A DNA stretch of 6,729 bases from an uncultured Chlorobiaceae bacterium (lineage in GTDB: Bacteria > Bacteroidota > Chlorobiia > Chlorobiales > Chlorobiaceae). A model generated the notes under the pieces. It was not told where the DNA came from, did not search any database, and saw only the letters and a list, made by a program, of their open reading frames with translations. Below, piece by piece: positions 6,660 to 6,729 of this stretch. The stretch covers positions 1-6,729 of the forward strand of contig CAILXE010000060.1 of NCBI GenBank assembly GCA_903838095.1, read 5' to 3'. The position numbers were made by a program, and so were the translations under genes. Each line of letters starts with the position of its first letter. Position 1 is the stretch's first letter.

Positions 6660-6729
6660 CGGCGTTCAAGTCATGCAGTCAGACCGTCCTCGCTTGTCCC
6701 CTGTTGCTGTAGTGCACGTTCGCATTGCA

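Larger units (their letters stand above)
6211..6729. other. Gene-poor tail after the operon, with inverted repeats
   Basis: No open frame of useful length occupies these 519 bases on either strand. The first 90 bases are pyrimidine-rich and T-rich. Composition then shifts: the line 6601-6660 holds 46 G or C in 60 bases, against 25 in 60 at 5581-5640 inside the operon. Three inverted repeats lie here and are listed separately. The heptamer CCCTCCG occurs twice within the first 70 bases (at 6211 and again in TTTCCCTCCGTTTTCG), which may be chance. No tRNA, integrase, transposase or convincing operon terminator was seen. The tail may be an island edge, a structured RNA or a decayed mobile element. 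Confidence 0.6.

Noticed and set aside
6601..6729. Integron attC site or CRISPR repeat in the tail
   Set aside because: The hairpin arms lack the RYYYAAC/GTTRRRY core sites, and no regularly spaced repeats are present.

Overview
The window reads as part of a bacterial anti-phage (defence) island. Four genes lie head to tail on the + strand, from the left edge to 6210. After them come about 520 bases with no convincing gene. Base composition is moderate, Shine-Dalgarno sites are clear and start codons overlap preceding stops, so the host is a bacterium. Codon style suggests a Gammaproteobacterium, but this is a low-confidence impression because nothing in the window is a taxonomic marker.

Layout. 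(1) 3-2024: the 3' two thirds or so of a superfamily 2 helicase related to type III restriction (Res) subunits. The window opens inside this gene, so the Walker A and DEAH motifs lie upstream and cannot be seen. The visible part has helicase motifs V and VI, a long linker and a C-terminal region that looks like a PD-(D/E)XK nuclease with an altered last motif residue. (2) 2021-3445: a SIR2-family protein of the defence type, with the NAD-binding and catalytic motifs intact and no zinc-binding cysteine pairs. (3) 3435-5621: a HerA-like hexameric ATPase with an N-terminal HAS-barrel-like segment, Walker A and Walker B. (4) 5608-6210: a DUF1643-like protein of unknown function. The three junctions overlap by 4, 11 and 14 bases, and each downstream gene has its own ribosome binding site. 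This points to one translationally coupled operon.

How the genes may work together. SIR2 plus HerA is an established anti-phage pair in which SIR2 consumes NAD+ and HerA is the partner motor. Here the pair is fused at operon level to a restriction-like helicase/nuclease and to a DUF1643 protein. A reasonable model (inference) is that the helicase and HerA engage or sense foreign DNA, SIR2 is the NAD-depleting effector, and DUF1643 has an accessory nucleotide or DNA-related role. By analogy with type III restriction systems, a DNA methyltransferase may lie just upstream of the window, but it cannot be seen here. The pairwise parts are known; whether this four-gene composition has been described as one system needs a database search.

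The right-hand tail (6211-6729) becomes GC-rich towards its end and carries several inverted repeats, including a 59-base hairpin at 6601-6659 and two adjacent hairpins at 6320-6370. It could be the edge of the island, a structured RNA or the remains of a mobile element. No transposase, integrase, tRNA or attachment site could be identified.
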